Origin: Novosphingobium terrae
GTDB lineage: Bacteria; Pseudomonadota; Alphaproteobacteria; Sphingomonadales; Sphingomonadaceae
Direction: 5' to 3'
Length of the DNA stretch: 64,000 nucleotides
NCBI RefSeq assembly: GCF_017163935.1
Contig: NZ_JABVZR010000001.1
Location: 62,001-126,000, forward strand
Shown here: piece by piece, positions 1 through 8,032 of the stretch
Layout: every line of letters begins with the position of its first letter
Position numbering within the stretch: the first letter of the stretch is position 1
Position numbers and translations under genes: made by a program
Notes under the pieces: model-generated
What the model was told of the DNA's origin: nothing
Databases searched by the model: none
What the model saw: only the letters and a program-made list of their open reading frames with translations

Positions 1-502
1 TCGCGCGCTGCGACCGCTCCCCCACGATGATGCGCGAGGGGTGGAGGTTGTCATGAAGTGCCTTGCCCTCGCGCAGGAATTCGGGGCTGAAGATCACATT
101 CTGCGTGCCCAGACGCTGGCGCACATCCTCGATAAAGCCCACGGGGATCGTCGATTTGACAACGATGGTAGCATCCGGATTGGCCGCTGTGGTGGCCTGG
201 ATCACCGCCTCGACCGAGGAGGTGTCGAAATGGCTGGTGTCCACATCGTAATTGGTGGGCGTGGCCACCACCACGAAATCCGCGCCTTTCAGCGCTTCGC
301 CCGCATCGAGCGTGGCCGTAAGGTTCAGCGGTTTGGTGGCCAGAAACTCTTCCAGCTCGGCATCGACGATCGGCGCCTTGCGGTCGTTCAGCATGGCGAC
401 CCGCTCGGCGGAAATATCGACAGCCGCCACCTCATGATGCTGCGCCAGCAGCACCGCATTGGACAGGCCGACATAACCGAGCCCGAAAACAGCAATTTTC
501 AT
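1..502 (-). CDS. ugd: UDP-glucose 6-dehydrogenase (N-terminal 167 residues, cut by window start)
   Basis: Oxidises UDP-glucose to UDP-glucuronate with NAD+ in the cytoplasm, supplying uronic acid for surface polysaccharide. The visible part begins MKIAVFGLGYVGLSNAVLL, a GxGYVG Rossmann motif, and continues with the family blocks ATPTNYD, STIPVGF and SPEFLREGKALHDNLHPSR. The wording follows the short, E. coli-type enzyme of about 388 residues rather than the longer form. The ATG lies at 502-500; the catalytic Cys region is outside the window, so activity cannot be judged. It is transcribed away from the hairpin repeat at 672-778. The family call is firm. Confidence 0.93.
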   Translation of the reverse strand, partial: MKIAVFGLGYVGLSNAVLLAQHHEVAAVDISAERVAMLNDRKAPIVDAELEEFLATKPLNLTATLDAGEALKGADFVVVATPTNYDVDTSHFDTSSVEAVIQATTAANPDATIVVKSTIPVGFIEDVRQRLGTQNVIFSPEFLREGKALHDNLHPSRIIVGERSQRA

Positions 503-671
503 GGGGGGATTCTCACCAATCTTGGCAGTGGGAAGGCATGGGAACTCCTCGCGCGGTCGCTTCGCCCTGTCAACCGGTGCCCGGTCAGCGGAGTATAAAG
601 CGCGTTGCTCCCCTCTGGCGATATGGACGCGGGCGGCGGCTTGTGCCTATGGCGGAGGGCAAGGCAGGAGG

Positions 672-778
672 CCCGCCAAGGGCTGAGGTCAGAAGAAGAA
701 GGCCCGCCTGTGGCGGGGTCAACAGCAGGAAGCCCGCCTGTGGCGGGAGCAACAGAAGAAAGCCCGCCTATGGCGGGC
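672..778. repeat. Tandem 30-bp repeat, three perfect hairpins plus a decayed fourth
   Basis: Three units begin CCCGCC at 703, 733 and 763, an exact 30-bp period. In each unit CCCGCC pairs with GGCGGG across a 3-nt loop (TGT, TGT, TAT), and purine-rich spacers of the type AACAGCAGGAAG separate them. A half unit, CCCGCC at 672-677, keeps the left arm but has lost the right. The array fills the gap between ugd and the TTG-start small gene and ends 10 bp before the latter's Shine-Dalgarno sequence. Read as RNA on the plus strand it would form a row of GC hairpins. The rest of 503-799 shows no gene. Confidence 0.85.
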
Positions 779-799
779 GGGTCATGACAGGAGGCCACA

Positions 800-1000
800 T
801 TGGACAAGACCATCACGCTCAAGCTCACCGAGGATGAAGCCGAGCTCATCTGCGATGCGCTGGAAGAGGATATGCAGGGCTACGTCGATTCCATGAAGGA
901 AGCGCGCGGCAACAACAATCACGCCGATGTGAAGACCTTCGGTGAGGCGGCTGAGCGCATCCAGAGCCTGATGAACCGCATCCGCGCGTTGATCGACTGA
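800..1000 (+). CDS. Small acidic helical protein, 66 aa, function unknown
   Basis: Starts at TTG (800-802), chosen because AGGAGG stands at 789-794, five bases upstream, and no ATG fits. The product, starting MDKTITLKLTEDEAELICDA, is charged and predicted helical throughout, with two amphipathic stretches (residues 10-35 and 44-66) around a GNNNH turn. No signal peptide, membrane segment or Cys pair is present. I do not recognise a named family; it resembles short conserved hypotheticals of sphingomonads. It follows the tandem hairpin array directly, so its translation could be affected by that structure. Coding is supported by the ribosome site and the lack of any overlapping gene. Confidence 0.7.
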   Translation: MDKTITLKLTEDEAELICDALEEDMQGYVDSMKEARGNNNHADVKTFGEAAERIQSLMNRIRALID

Positions 1001-1248
1001 TTGCACCGGATGGCGCGGTCCGGCAGTCTTGCCGGGCCGCGCCGTGCCCTGCCGCGCTCAGGCAGATTGCGAGCAGGCAGATTGTGAGCAGTCTGGCGCC
1101 GGGCAGCATCGCTGCGGCGCAAGCGGGCAAAACTGTGCTTGCCTTTCAGGGCGCTGCGCGTGATGTCTCGCGCCCTCACGCCGGGTCGGGCCTTCAGGGC
1201 CTGTTCGGTGCCCCCCATTTTACCGCAAGAGTCAGGTTCAGAAGCATC

Positions 1249-2211
1249 ATGAAGGGATTGGCCTATATCGATCGCGGCGCGGTGCTGTTTGTCGGCATGG
1301 CGGTCGGGGCGGTGCTGCTCTACTCCTTCGAGCATGATGGCAAGGTGCTGGAACCCCTCTTTGCGGACAACAGCGCCAGCCTTGCCCCGCCGGTTGTGGC
1401 CGCCGCCGTGCCGGCTTCGGCCCAGGCGCAGGGGCCGGTTCACGCTCAGGCTCAGGCTCAGCAGGCGCCCCCGGCCGCGATCCTGCCCAAGGGCGGCTGC
1501 ACCGATGATTTCCCGCATTCATCCCGCGTGGCGGCGGCGCTGCGTGAGAACCGACCCATCACCATCGGCGTGCTGGGTGACAGCTTCGGCGATGGCATCT
1601 GGGCCGCCACCGCTCAGAACTTCCTGAAAAAGAAGGGCTTCAAGGTCTCCCAATGGTCGAAGGAGGGGATCGGCTTCACTCGCTATCGCAGCCTCGATCT
1701 GCTGGATGACGCCAAGAGCCGCTTCGCCGCTCAGCCGATCGACGTGGCCATCATCGATTTCGGCGCCAATGACACGCAGGGCGTGCGGGATGGCAACCAT
1801 GGCTTCGTCTATATGACGCCGGGCTGGCAGAAGGTGATCGGGGGCCGGGTCGAGGCGCTGGTCACCTATCTGCAGGGTGAGGGCGTGGCCGTCGCCTGGA
1901 TCGGCCTGCCGCGTATGCGCAAAGCTGACTATGACAGTCAGGTTCAGTCCATGAACAATTTCTACACTGGCCTGATGTGTCGCCTGCATGTGCCCTTCAC
2001 CAACCCGGTGCCCGTCAGTGAGGACAAGGATCACCATTTCTCCAAGGAGTTGGTCGATCCCTTTACCAACAAGAGCTACAATGCGCGGGCCGAGGACGGA
2101 ATTCATATGACCTTCCATGGCTATAGCGTCATTGCCCGGCCGGTGTGGCAACGCATCGAGGCTTTGGCTCCTCCCTCCACGGGGGCAAAGCAGCCGGGCG
2201 CAGCGAAATGA
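1249..2211 (+). CDS. SGNH/GDSL hydrolase-like protein (DUF459 type), membrane-anchored
   Basis: A 320-aa protein probably acting on acyl groups of an extracytoplasmic glycan. One membrane segment at residues 10-25 is followed by an Ala/Gln/Pro-rich linker (about 45-80) and an SGNH fold: block I GVLGDSFGDG with nucleophile Ser112, block III FGAND (171-175) and block V DGIH with Asp283 and His286. All catalytic residues are present. The ATG at 1249 is preferred over an in-frame start at 1084 because it puts the membrane segment near the N-terminus. It overlaps the next SGNH gene by 4 bp (ATGA), and an MBOAT gene follows, pointing to a glycan O-acetylation or deacetylation unit. Confidence 0.85.
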   Translation: MKGLAYIDRGAVLFVGMAVGAVLLYSFEHDGKVLEPLFADNSASLAPPVVAAAVPASAQAQGPVHAQAQAQQAPPAAILPKGGCTDDFPHSSRVAAALRENRPITIGVLGDSFGDGIWAATAQNFLKKKGFKVSQWSKEGIGFTRYRSLDLLDDAKSRFAAQPIDVAIIDFGANDTQGVRDGNHGFVYMTPGWQKVIGGRVEALVTYLQGEGVAVAWIGLPRMRKADYDSQVQSMNNFYTGLMCRLHVPFTNPVPVSEDKDHHFSKELVDPFTNKSYNARAEDGIHMTFHGYSVIARPVWQRIEALAPPSTGAKQPGAAK

Positions 2212-3602
2212 GGATGTTGCGCCGCATGCATGTCCTGTCGCGTGAGACAATGGGGCGCCTGACACTGGCCAGCGCGATTCCCGCGTCACGCGGCCTGCGC
2301 CACCTGCTGCTGACGCCCGCCGCCATGCTGCTGGGCACCTGCGTCTATGGGCAGACGATCTACAATCTGCCGTCGAACACCTATGCCTCGCCGGTGGTGC
2401 AGCCGCTGCCCACGACTCCGGCGGCCGAGACGATCCGGACCGTGCCGGGGCAGTTGCGCAATCCTGCCGCCATCGCCTCCTTTCTGGTCAAGCTGCCCTT
2501 TGCCACGGGGGCGGTGCCGCCGCTCTCCATCGTGCAGATCGGTGACAGCCATACGGCGGGCGATATGCTCACCAATGGCTGGCGCGTGCGCTGGCAGGCC
2601 GAATATGGCGCGGGCGGGCGCGGCGCGCAGGCGGTGGGGCGGCCCTATCCGGGCTATCTGAGCTGGGGCGTCACCGCCCGCCAGAGCCCGGACTGGACCC
2701 CCAACTCGATCTTCGGGCGCCAGCGCACCGAGGGCGGCGCGCTGCTCGGCCTTTCGGGCTTCACTCAGACGGCGCAGCATGCCGGGGCCTCGCTGTCGCT
2801 GAGCGCGGACAGCGTGGCCTATCAGTTCGATCATTTCAGCCTCTGCGGCCTGACCGGGCCGGACAAGGGCGTGGTCCATGTCGCCATGAGCGGCACCGAG
2901 CGGGACTGGTCCTTCGCTGCCGCCACGCCCGGCGCGACCTGCTTTGATCTCACCACGCCGCTGCCGGTGCCCTCGGTCTCGATCACCACGGTGGATGACC
3001 GGCCTGTCAGCCTGACCTCATGGGAGAGCCAGCATCAGGCGGGGGGGCTGACGCTCTCCAATCTGGGCGTTGTCGGATCGCGGCTGATCCATTTCACCCG
3101 CAATGACGACAAGGTGCTGGGGGTGGAGCTGCGCCATACCCATCCCGATCTGGTGGTGGTCGCTTTCGGCACCAATGAGGGCTTCGACCCCGGCCTCAAG
3201 CTGGATGAGGCGGAAACGACCATGCGTGAGCAGATCGCCCGCATCCGCCGCCTGCTGGGCCGCAATGTGCCGATCCTGCTGCTGGGGCCGCCCGATGCGG
3301 CCAGCAGCCGCTCCGATGTGGCGCTGCCCGGTTTGAGCCAGACGGTGGCCTGCGGCAATGGCTGGTCGGTGCCGGGCAATCTGGCGCGCATCCGCGCGAT
3401 GCAGATCAGGCTGGCGCAGGAGATGAATCTGGCCTTCTGGGACTGGCAGGGGGCGATGGGCGGCAGCTGCACCACCATGAACTGGGTGGCGCAAGGCCTG
3501 CAGCGCGGCGACCATGTGCATTTTACCGCGGATGGTGGCAAAAGGCTGGGCGAGGCGCTGGCCGCCGATCTCGACCGCGCCCGGCTCGATCTGACGAAGT
3601 AA
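2208..3602 (+). CDS. Second SGNH-family protein of the acetylation unit
   Basis: A 464-aa secreted or anchored protein with a hydrophobic stretch at about residues 30-48, block I IVQIGDSHTAGD (nucleophile Ser114), a block III variant AFGTNEGFD and a C-terminal GDHVHFTADG that supplies the Asp/His pair. GDSH near the start is typical of the SGNH partner of MBOAT acyltransferases (AlgJ/AlgX, PatB and relatives), which move or remove acetyl groups on polysaccharides or peptidoglycan in the periplasm. The ATG at 2208 overlaps the previous stop (ATGA) and the MBOAT gene begins 10 bp downstream, so the three are surely co-translated. The substrate cannot be told from the sequence. Confidence 0.85.
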   Translation: MRMLRRMHVLSRETMGRLTLASAIPASRGLRHLLLTPAAMLLGTCVYGQTIYNLPSNTYASPVVQPLPTTPAAETIRTVPGQLRNPAAIASFLVKLPFATGAVPPLSIVQIGDSHTAGDMLTNGWRVRWQAEYGAGGRGAQAVGRPYPGYLSWGVTARQSPDWTPNSIFGRQRTEGGALLGLSGFTQTAQHAGASLSLSADSVAYQFDHFSLCGLTGPDKGVVHVAMSGTERDWSFAAATPGATCFDLTTPLPVPSVSITTVDDRPVSLTSWESQHQAGGLTLSNLGVVGSRLIHFTRNDDKVLGVELRHTHPDLVVVAFGTNEGFDPGLKLDEAETTMREQIARIRRLLGRNVPILLLGPPDAASSRSDVALPGLSQTVACGNGWSVPGNLARIRAMQIRLAQEMNLAFWDWQGAMGGSCTTMNWVAQGLQRGDHVHFTADGGKRLGEALAADLDRARLDLTK

Positions 3603-3612
3603 GCCTGCACCC

Positions 3613-5016
3613 ATGCTGTTTCCCACACTGGTCTTCCATGGCTTCTTCCTGATCGTCTTTGCCCTCAACTGGCTGATGCGCCGGGCGGGGGACTGGCGGC
3701 AGATCATGCTGCTGGTGGCATCGTGGATCTTCTACGGCTGGTTCGATTCGCGCTTCGTGCTGCTGCTGCTGGGCAGCGCCTTCCTCAATTGGGGATCGGC
3801 GCGGCTGATTCTGGGCCATCCGGCCTGGGGGCGTTTCTGGCTGGGCGCGGGCGTCATCGCCAATCTGCTGATTCTGGGCTTCTTCAAATATTACGGCTTT
3901 TTCACCCATGAGGTGAATGCCGGTCTGGCCGCTCTTGGCTGGGAGAGCAGCCTGCCGGTGATCGATGTGATCCTGCCGGTGGGCGTGTCCTTCTTCACCT
4001 TTCAGGGCATCAGCTATGTCGTCGATGTGTGGAAGGGGCGCAGCGAGCCGGCACGCTTGCTCGAACTGACCTTTCTGATGAGCTTCTTCCCGCATCTGGT
4101 GGCCGGGCCCATCGTGCGCCCGGGCCATATCCTGCCGCAATTGCGCGAGACGCCGTGGCTGAGCCGGGGCGCGGCGGCGACCAGCCTGGTGCTGATCGGT
4201 TGGGGCCTGATCAAGAAGGCGGTGATCGCCAATGAGCTGGGCATCCAGCTGGTCGATCCGGTGTTCAACGATGCTTCGGCGCATTCGGCGCTCGATCTGG
4301 TGATCGCTTCCTATAGCTATGCGATCCAGATCTACTGCGATTTCTCGGCCTACAGCGATATGGCGATCGGCTTTGCCGGGCTGCTGGGCTTCCGCTTCCC
4401 GCGCAATTTCGACCAGCCCTATCGCGCCGCCTCGCTTCAGGATTTCTGGCGGCGCTGGCACATCAGCCTGTCGAGCTGGTTGCGCGATTACCTCTATATT
4501 GGCGTCTTCGGCGGATCGCGTCAGGTGTTGTGGCGCACCTGTCTGGCGCTGTTCGGCACGATGGTGCTGGGCGGGCTGTGGCATGGCGCCAGCGTGAATT
4601 TCGTGATCTGGGGCGCGCTGCATGGCGGCATGCTGGTGGCCGAGCGGCTGTGGAAGCTGGTGCGCCCTGAAAGCCTGCCTGCGCTGCCGGTATGGATCGG
4701 GGTGATCTTCACCTTCCATATCGTGACGCTGGGCTGGATCTTTTTCCGCATCCCCCAGTTCGAGGATGCGACGGCCTTTATCGGCCGCATCGCCAGCGGG
4801 CAGCAGGGCAGCTTCATCGCCTCGCCATGGACGGTGGGGATGATCGTGCTGGGTCTGGCCTGCCAGTTCGGGCCGCATGACGCGATCCAGCGGCTGGGCC
4901 GCCGCCTGAGCGTGCTGCCCTTCTGGGTGGTGGGTCTGGCGGGCACGCTGCTGCTGTTGGTGGTGGAAGGCCTGCGCGGCGCGGGCGTGGCGCCCTTTAT
5001 CTATTTCCAGTTCTAG
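3613..5016 (+). CDS. MBOAT-family O-acyltransferase (AlgI/PatA type)
   Basis: A 467-aa inner-membrane protein that carries acyl groups, normally acetyl, from the cytoplasm across the membrane to a periplasmic partner. It shows about ten membrane segments, the family block DFWRRWHISLSSWLRDYLYI (277-296) and the invariant His in GGLWHGAS (His324). LPVGVSFFTFQGISY (121-135) is another AlgI/DltB hallmark. Length is in the usual 460-520 range. It follows two SGNH genes and precedes a small bitopic protein. I infer acetylation of an exopolysaccharide or of peptidoglycan; alginate biosynthesis is not implied because no other alg genes are near. Confidence 0.93.
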   Translation: MLFPTLVFHGFFLIVFALNWLMRRAGDWRQIMLLVASWIFYGWFDSRFVLLLLGSAFLNWGSARLILGHPAWGRFWLGAGVIANLLILGFFKYYGFFTHEVNAGLAALGWESSLPVIDVILPVGVSFFTFQGISYVVDVWKGRSEPARLLELTFLMSFFPHLVAGPIVRPGHILPQLRETPWLSRGAAATSLVLIGWGLIKKAVIANELGIQLVDPVFNDASAHSALDLVIASYSYAIQIYCDFSAYSDMAIGFAGLLGFRFPRNFDQPYRAASLQDFWRRWHISLSSWLRDYLYIGVFGGSRQVLWRTCLALFGTMVLGGLWHGASVNFVIWGALHGGMLVAERLWKLVRPESLPALPVWIGVIFTFHIVTLGWIFFRIPQFEDATAFIGRIASGQQGSFIASPWTVGMIVLGLACQFGPHDAIQRLGRRLSVLPFWVVGLAGTLLLLVVEGLRGAGVAPFIYFQF

Positions 5017-5026
5017 GGAACGAGCG

Positions 5027-5485
5027 ATGAGCCAAGGATTGCCCTGGGGAGACTCCCCCATCGATCTGCCCGAGGAAGAGCCCGGCGAGGTGAAGTTCCT
5101 CTCGCCCGAAGCCGCCGAAGAGCTGGAAGGCGATTCGGATGCCGAATCCGATATGGGCCCGCATGAACGCACCGCTGCATGGCAGGCGCCAGGGGTGAAA
5201 GCAGGTCTGGGCTGGGTGTCGGGCGCGGTGGCTGTCAGCACGCTGGCCCTGCTGGGGCTCAATTCGCATGCTCTGGCCAATTGGGCCGATCAGCTGCCCG
5301 TGATGACGGTGACAGCGCCCGTGGTGAGCGCTGCTGACAGCTGGCACGATGCTGCGGGGCAACTGGGCCTCAACACCGTGGTCGATTCTGTGGAGGGGGC
5401 GGCCAAGGCCATGCGCAAGGCGACATGGCCGGGCCAGAAGCCGTCACAAGACGGTGAGGGCGGGGGCGCTGACGCCCCCACCTAG
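5027..5485 (+). CDS. Bitopic hypothetical protein, last gene of the SGNH/MBOAT unit
   Basis: A 152-aa protein with a strongly acidic cytoplasmic N-terminus (residues 1-50, rich in Glu/Asp/Pro), one membrane segment near 61-79 (VSGAVAVSTLALLGL) and a periplasmic tail of about 70 residues ending in a Gly/Asp-rich stretch. It starts 10 bp after the MBOAT stop and shares strand and spacing with that operon. No family is recognised. A role as a small accessory or scaffold of the acetylation complex is inference from position alone. It converges on the sleB-type gene, leaving a single base between the stops. Confidence 0.65.
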   Translation: MSQGLPWGDSPIDLPEEEPGEVKFLSPEAAEELEGDSDAESDMGPHERTAAWQAPGVKAGLGWVSGAVAVSTLALLGLNSHALANWADQLPVMTVTAPVVSAADSWHDAAGQLGLNTVVDSVEGAAKAMRKATWPGQKPSQDGEGGGADAPT

Positions 5486-5486
5486 A

Positions 5487-6059
5487 TCAGCGGTAAAAGA
5501 CGTGGTCGTCGATCTGGGCGACCTGAACGCGGCCATGCATCGGGTGACCGACGGTGTGGAAGAACATCGCGCCGGGCACGACCTCTTCGCCTTCACCCTT
5601 CAGGGTCTGCGTGGCGATGACCACCGCCTTGCGCCAGGTCTCACCGGTGCGCGAAGGGTTGTAGCGGTTGACGTTGAAGAACTGGCCGGGCTTCATGACG
5701 GTCTCGCAGGCATCGGTGCCGGCGACCTTCATGCGCGCGCGAATGACCTGAGCGACGGCGACCTGACCGCGATGGACCTGATTGGCCGCTTCATGAACGA
5801 TGACCTTGGCCACGCATTCGACCTGGCGCATGTTGGGGCCATTGTCGGGAACGACAGTGTCGATGGGGGCGGACACGTCAGCCTGAACCGGGGCGGGCTG
5901 ATCGCTGTCTGACTGAATGCTGTTCGACTGGACTTGAGCGGAAGGTGCTTCCGTCTGCTGTCCTGCGGCATGGGCGGCTGAATTGGCCGGTTGCAGGCCC
6001 GTCACAAGGGCAACCACCGGCAGCGCAAACATGGCGCGGGATACAGATAAACGCTTCAT
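5487..6059 (-). CDS. SleB/CwlJ-type cell wall hydrolase
   Basis: A 190-aa exported protein with a cleavable signal peptide (residues 1-30, ending AHA), a Gln/Ser/Pro-rich linker and a C-terminal Hydrolase_2 domain from about residue 78. The domain carries the family pattern ECVAKVIVHEAANQ, then GQVAVAQVIRARM and PGQFF, with Glu in VIVHEA as the probable catalytic residue. Members cleave the glycan strands of peptidoglycan; non-sporulating alphaproteobacteria usually have several. It is monocistronic and convergent with the acetylation operon, whose O-acetyl marks, if on peptidoglycan, would affect such an enzyme, but that link is speculative. Confidence 0.88.
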   Translation of the reverse strand: MKRLSVSRAMFALPVVALVTGLQPANSAAHAAGQQTEAPSAQVQSNSIQSDSDQPAPVQADVSAPIDTVVPDNGPNMRQVECVAKVIVHEAANQVHRGQVAVAQVIRARMKVAGTDACETVMKPGQFFNVNRYNPSRTGETWRKAVVIATQTLKGEGEEVVPGAMFFHTVGHPMHGRVQVAQIDDHVFYR

Positions 6060-6928
6060 TCCATCAAGTCACAGGGGCGCGAGCTCGCTCTGCAGGCGCG
6101 AAAACGCAACATGTGCGCCGCAGAGATCCCTCACGTCTTGCTTCACATCGGCGGATGTGGATCATCCTGCCATATGCTGGGCTGTGCCGGGCGTGTGGCG
6201 GCATTTTCCGCATGAGTCAATCGGGGTGAGGCAAAGCGGGGTTGCCCAAAGGTAAGCTCAAGCAAGCGCTGCGGAGGCTCTGTCCAGCGTGATATCGGGG
6301 CACTGACGCAGTGATGCTGGGGCCCGGCATGGGGCTGACACGCTGTTCAGCCTTCCGATACAGAGGCTTGAGCCTGACGGGCGCAGAGCCCGATGCATCT
6401 CCCGGTCTGCCACAGGAATGTCCCGCTCATCTTGAGGCGGAGCAGGTCTTGTCGCCTGTCACGACCATTCCGCCTCTGGATAAAGGCTTGCTGGATTTCG
6501 CGGCGATGTGTGCCGAAACATTCGAGCTGTGCTGTCTGTGATTGTTGAGGAAAGACCGCAGGTTGATCGGCTGCAAACGCCTTGGCGAGAGCGGATCGGC
6601 GCGGGGCGGCATCGATCTGCTGGCCCGGGATGCACAACAGCGGGACAGGCTGAGTGTCTTTGAATGCAAGGGTGGAAAAGGGGCCGCGCCACAAGGCTCA
6701 TGGCGGCCATCGATGGCTTCCTGAGCAACGGATGGCGCGAATCGGCGAGCAACTTCACCCTTCATTCTATCGCGATGTGTTGTTGCCGAAAAAACACACT
6801 TCGTAAAATGCCGCAGCTGCTCATCTCGCCCATGCAACAATCCGTCTCGGCCATACTTTCCATGCTCGAAGTCGCTTCGGAGGCCACCAACTGCGAAGCG
6901 GCTCACTCTCTGCAAGGGAAAGTAACGG
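6060..6928. other. Long intergenic region, no gene seen
   Basis: This 869-bp stretch separates the divergent sleB-type and ompA-like genes and must hold both promoters. Open frames within it have no ribosome site, odd composition (many Cys, Arg, Ser) and no recognisable motif, so none is called. Base composition is lower in GC than the flanking genes, especially 6480-6900. A long untranslated leader of the porin gene, or an unrecognised small RNA, would fit but there is no positive sign. Confidence 0.5.
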
Positions 6929-7960
6929 ATGAAGAAACTCATTCTCGCTGCCGCATTAGCGACCGCAGCATCAGGAACCGTGGCATATGCCGACGAGCAG
7001 GGCCCCTATGTCACCGTTGAAGGCGGCGGCGTAAAGCAGGAGCGCGCTGACGTTCGCGACTCCAACAGCAACTTCCGCTCCGACCGGTTTCGCTACGGTT
7101 GGGAAGCCGGTGGCGCCGTTGGTTATGACTTCGGCAAGTTCCGCCTGGAAGCGGAAGGCTTCCATCACGAATCCTGGATGAAGTCGGAGCAGACGGCAAC
7201 GGGCCTCTACACCCGTAATGCCAACACGCTTTCGGGCAACACCTACACCACCGCTTTCATGGGCAACGTGCTGTTCGGGCTGGGCCACTGGGGTGGCGTG
7301 AAGGCCTATGCCGGCGGCGGCGTGGGCTGGGCCTCGATCGTGCTGCATGAGAACAGCGCCGGTTCGGTCCCCGTGAACAACCGTGACAATGGCTATGCCT
7401 GGCAGGCCATCGCGGGCGTCACCATGCCGGTGACCCACAACATCGATCTGGGTGTGAAGTATCGCTACTTCCGTCCTGATGGCACCGATCTGTTCCGCAA
7501 TGCCCAGCAGAACTTCGCGCAGACCTCGCTGCGCAGCCACTCGGTGCTGGCGACGCTGACCTACAACTTCGGCCATGCGGCACCGCCTCCGCCGCCCCCG
7601 GCTCCGGTGTGCAACAAGGGCCCCTACATCGTGTTCTTCGATTGGGATAAGTCGGACATCACGCCTCAGGCTGCCACCATTCTGGACAGCGCGATCCAGG
7701 CCTATGGCAACTGCGGTTCGGCGGCGATCTCGCTGGCCGGCTACACCGACCGCTCGGGCACGCCCAAGTACAACCTGGGTCTCTCGGCCCGTCGTAACGC
7801 CTCGGTGCGTGCTTACCTCACCTCGCATGGCGTGGCTGACGGCACCATCTCGAGCACCGCTTACGGCGAAGCCAACCCCCGCGTTCCGACCGCCGACGGC
7901 GTGCGCGAACTGCAGAACCGTCGCGTGGAAATCACCTACGGTCCGGGTTCGGGCAACTAA
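6929..7960 (+). CDS. OmpA-family outer membrane protein
   Basis: A 343-aa outer membrane protein: signal peptide 1-21 (ending AYA), an eight-stranded beta-barrel domain at about 25-215 with alternating aromatic/Gly strands, a polyproline hinge APPPPPPAP (about 215-223) and a C-terminal OmpA/MotB peptidoglycan-binding domain. In the last, FFDWDKSDITPQA and AGYTDRSG...YNLGLSARRN carry the residues that bind diaminopimelate. It probably tethers the outer membrane to the wall. The ATG at 6929 has AAGGGAAAG about ten bases upstream. The gene stands alone and ends in a strong terminator at 7981, as expected for an abundant porin. Confidence 0.93.
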   Translation: MKKLILAAALATAASGTVAYADEQGPYVTVEGGGVKQERADVRDSNSNFRSDRFRYGWEAGGAVGYDFGKFRLEAEGFHHESWMKSEQTATGLYTRNANTLSGNTYTTAFMGNVLFGLGHWGGVKAYAGGGVGWASIVLHENSAGSVPVNNRDNGYAWQAIAGVTMPVTHNIDLGVKYRYFRPDGTDLFRNAQQNFAQTSLRSHSVLATLTYNFGHAAPPPPPPAPVCNKGPYIVFFDWDKSDITPQAATILDSAIQAYGNCGSAAISLAGYTDRSGTPKYNLGLSARRNASVRAYLTSHGVADGTISSTAYGEANPRVPTADGVRELQNRRVEITYGPGSGN

Positions 7961-7980
7961 GCTCGATCAGGCAAACAAAG

Positions 7981-8010
7981 AAAGGGGCCGGAGAAATCCG
8001 GCCCCTTTTT
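7981..8010 (+). terminator. Rho-independent terminator of the ompA-like gene
   Basis: A 12-bp perfect stem, AAAGGGGCCGGA (7981-7992) with TCCGGCCCCTTT (7997-8008), closes on a GAAA tetraloop and runs into TTTTT. The A-tract on the left makes it usable in both directions, which would also stop the tonB-like gene's opposing transcription. Confidence 0.92.
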
Positions 8011-8032
8011 GTGTTCGGGCGATGCAGAGGAC

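Noticed and set aside
672..778. Possible CRISPR array (30-bp period)
   Set aside because: Repeat plus spacer together make up the 30 bp, the spacers are near-identical purine tracts, only three units exist and no cas genes are present.
1084..1248. Upstream extension of the first SGNH gene
   Set aside because: The added 55 residues show no export signal and put the membrane anchor in the middle; no ribosome site is found at 1084.
6427..6942. A 171-aa frame on the minus strand upstream of the OmpA-like gene
   Set aside because: It overlaps the porin start and ribosome site, has abnormal composition and no motif.
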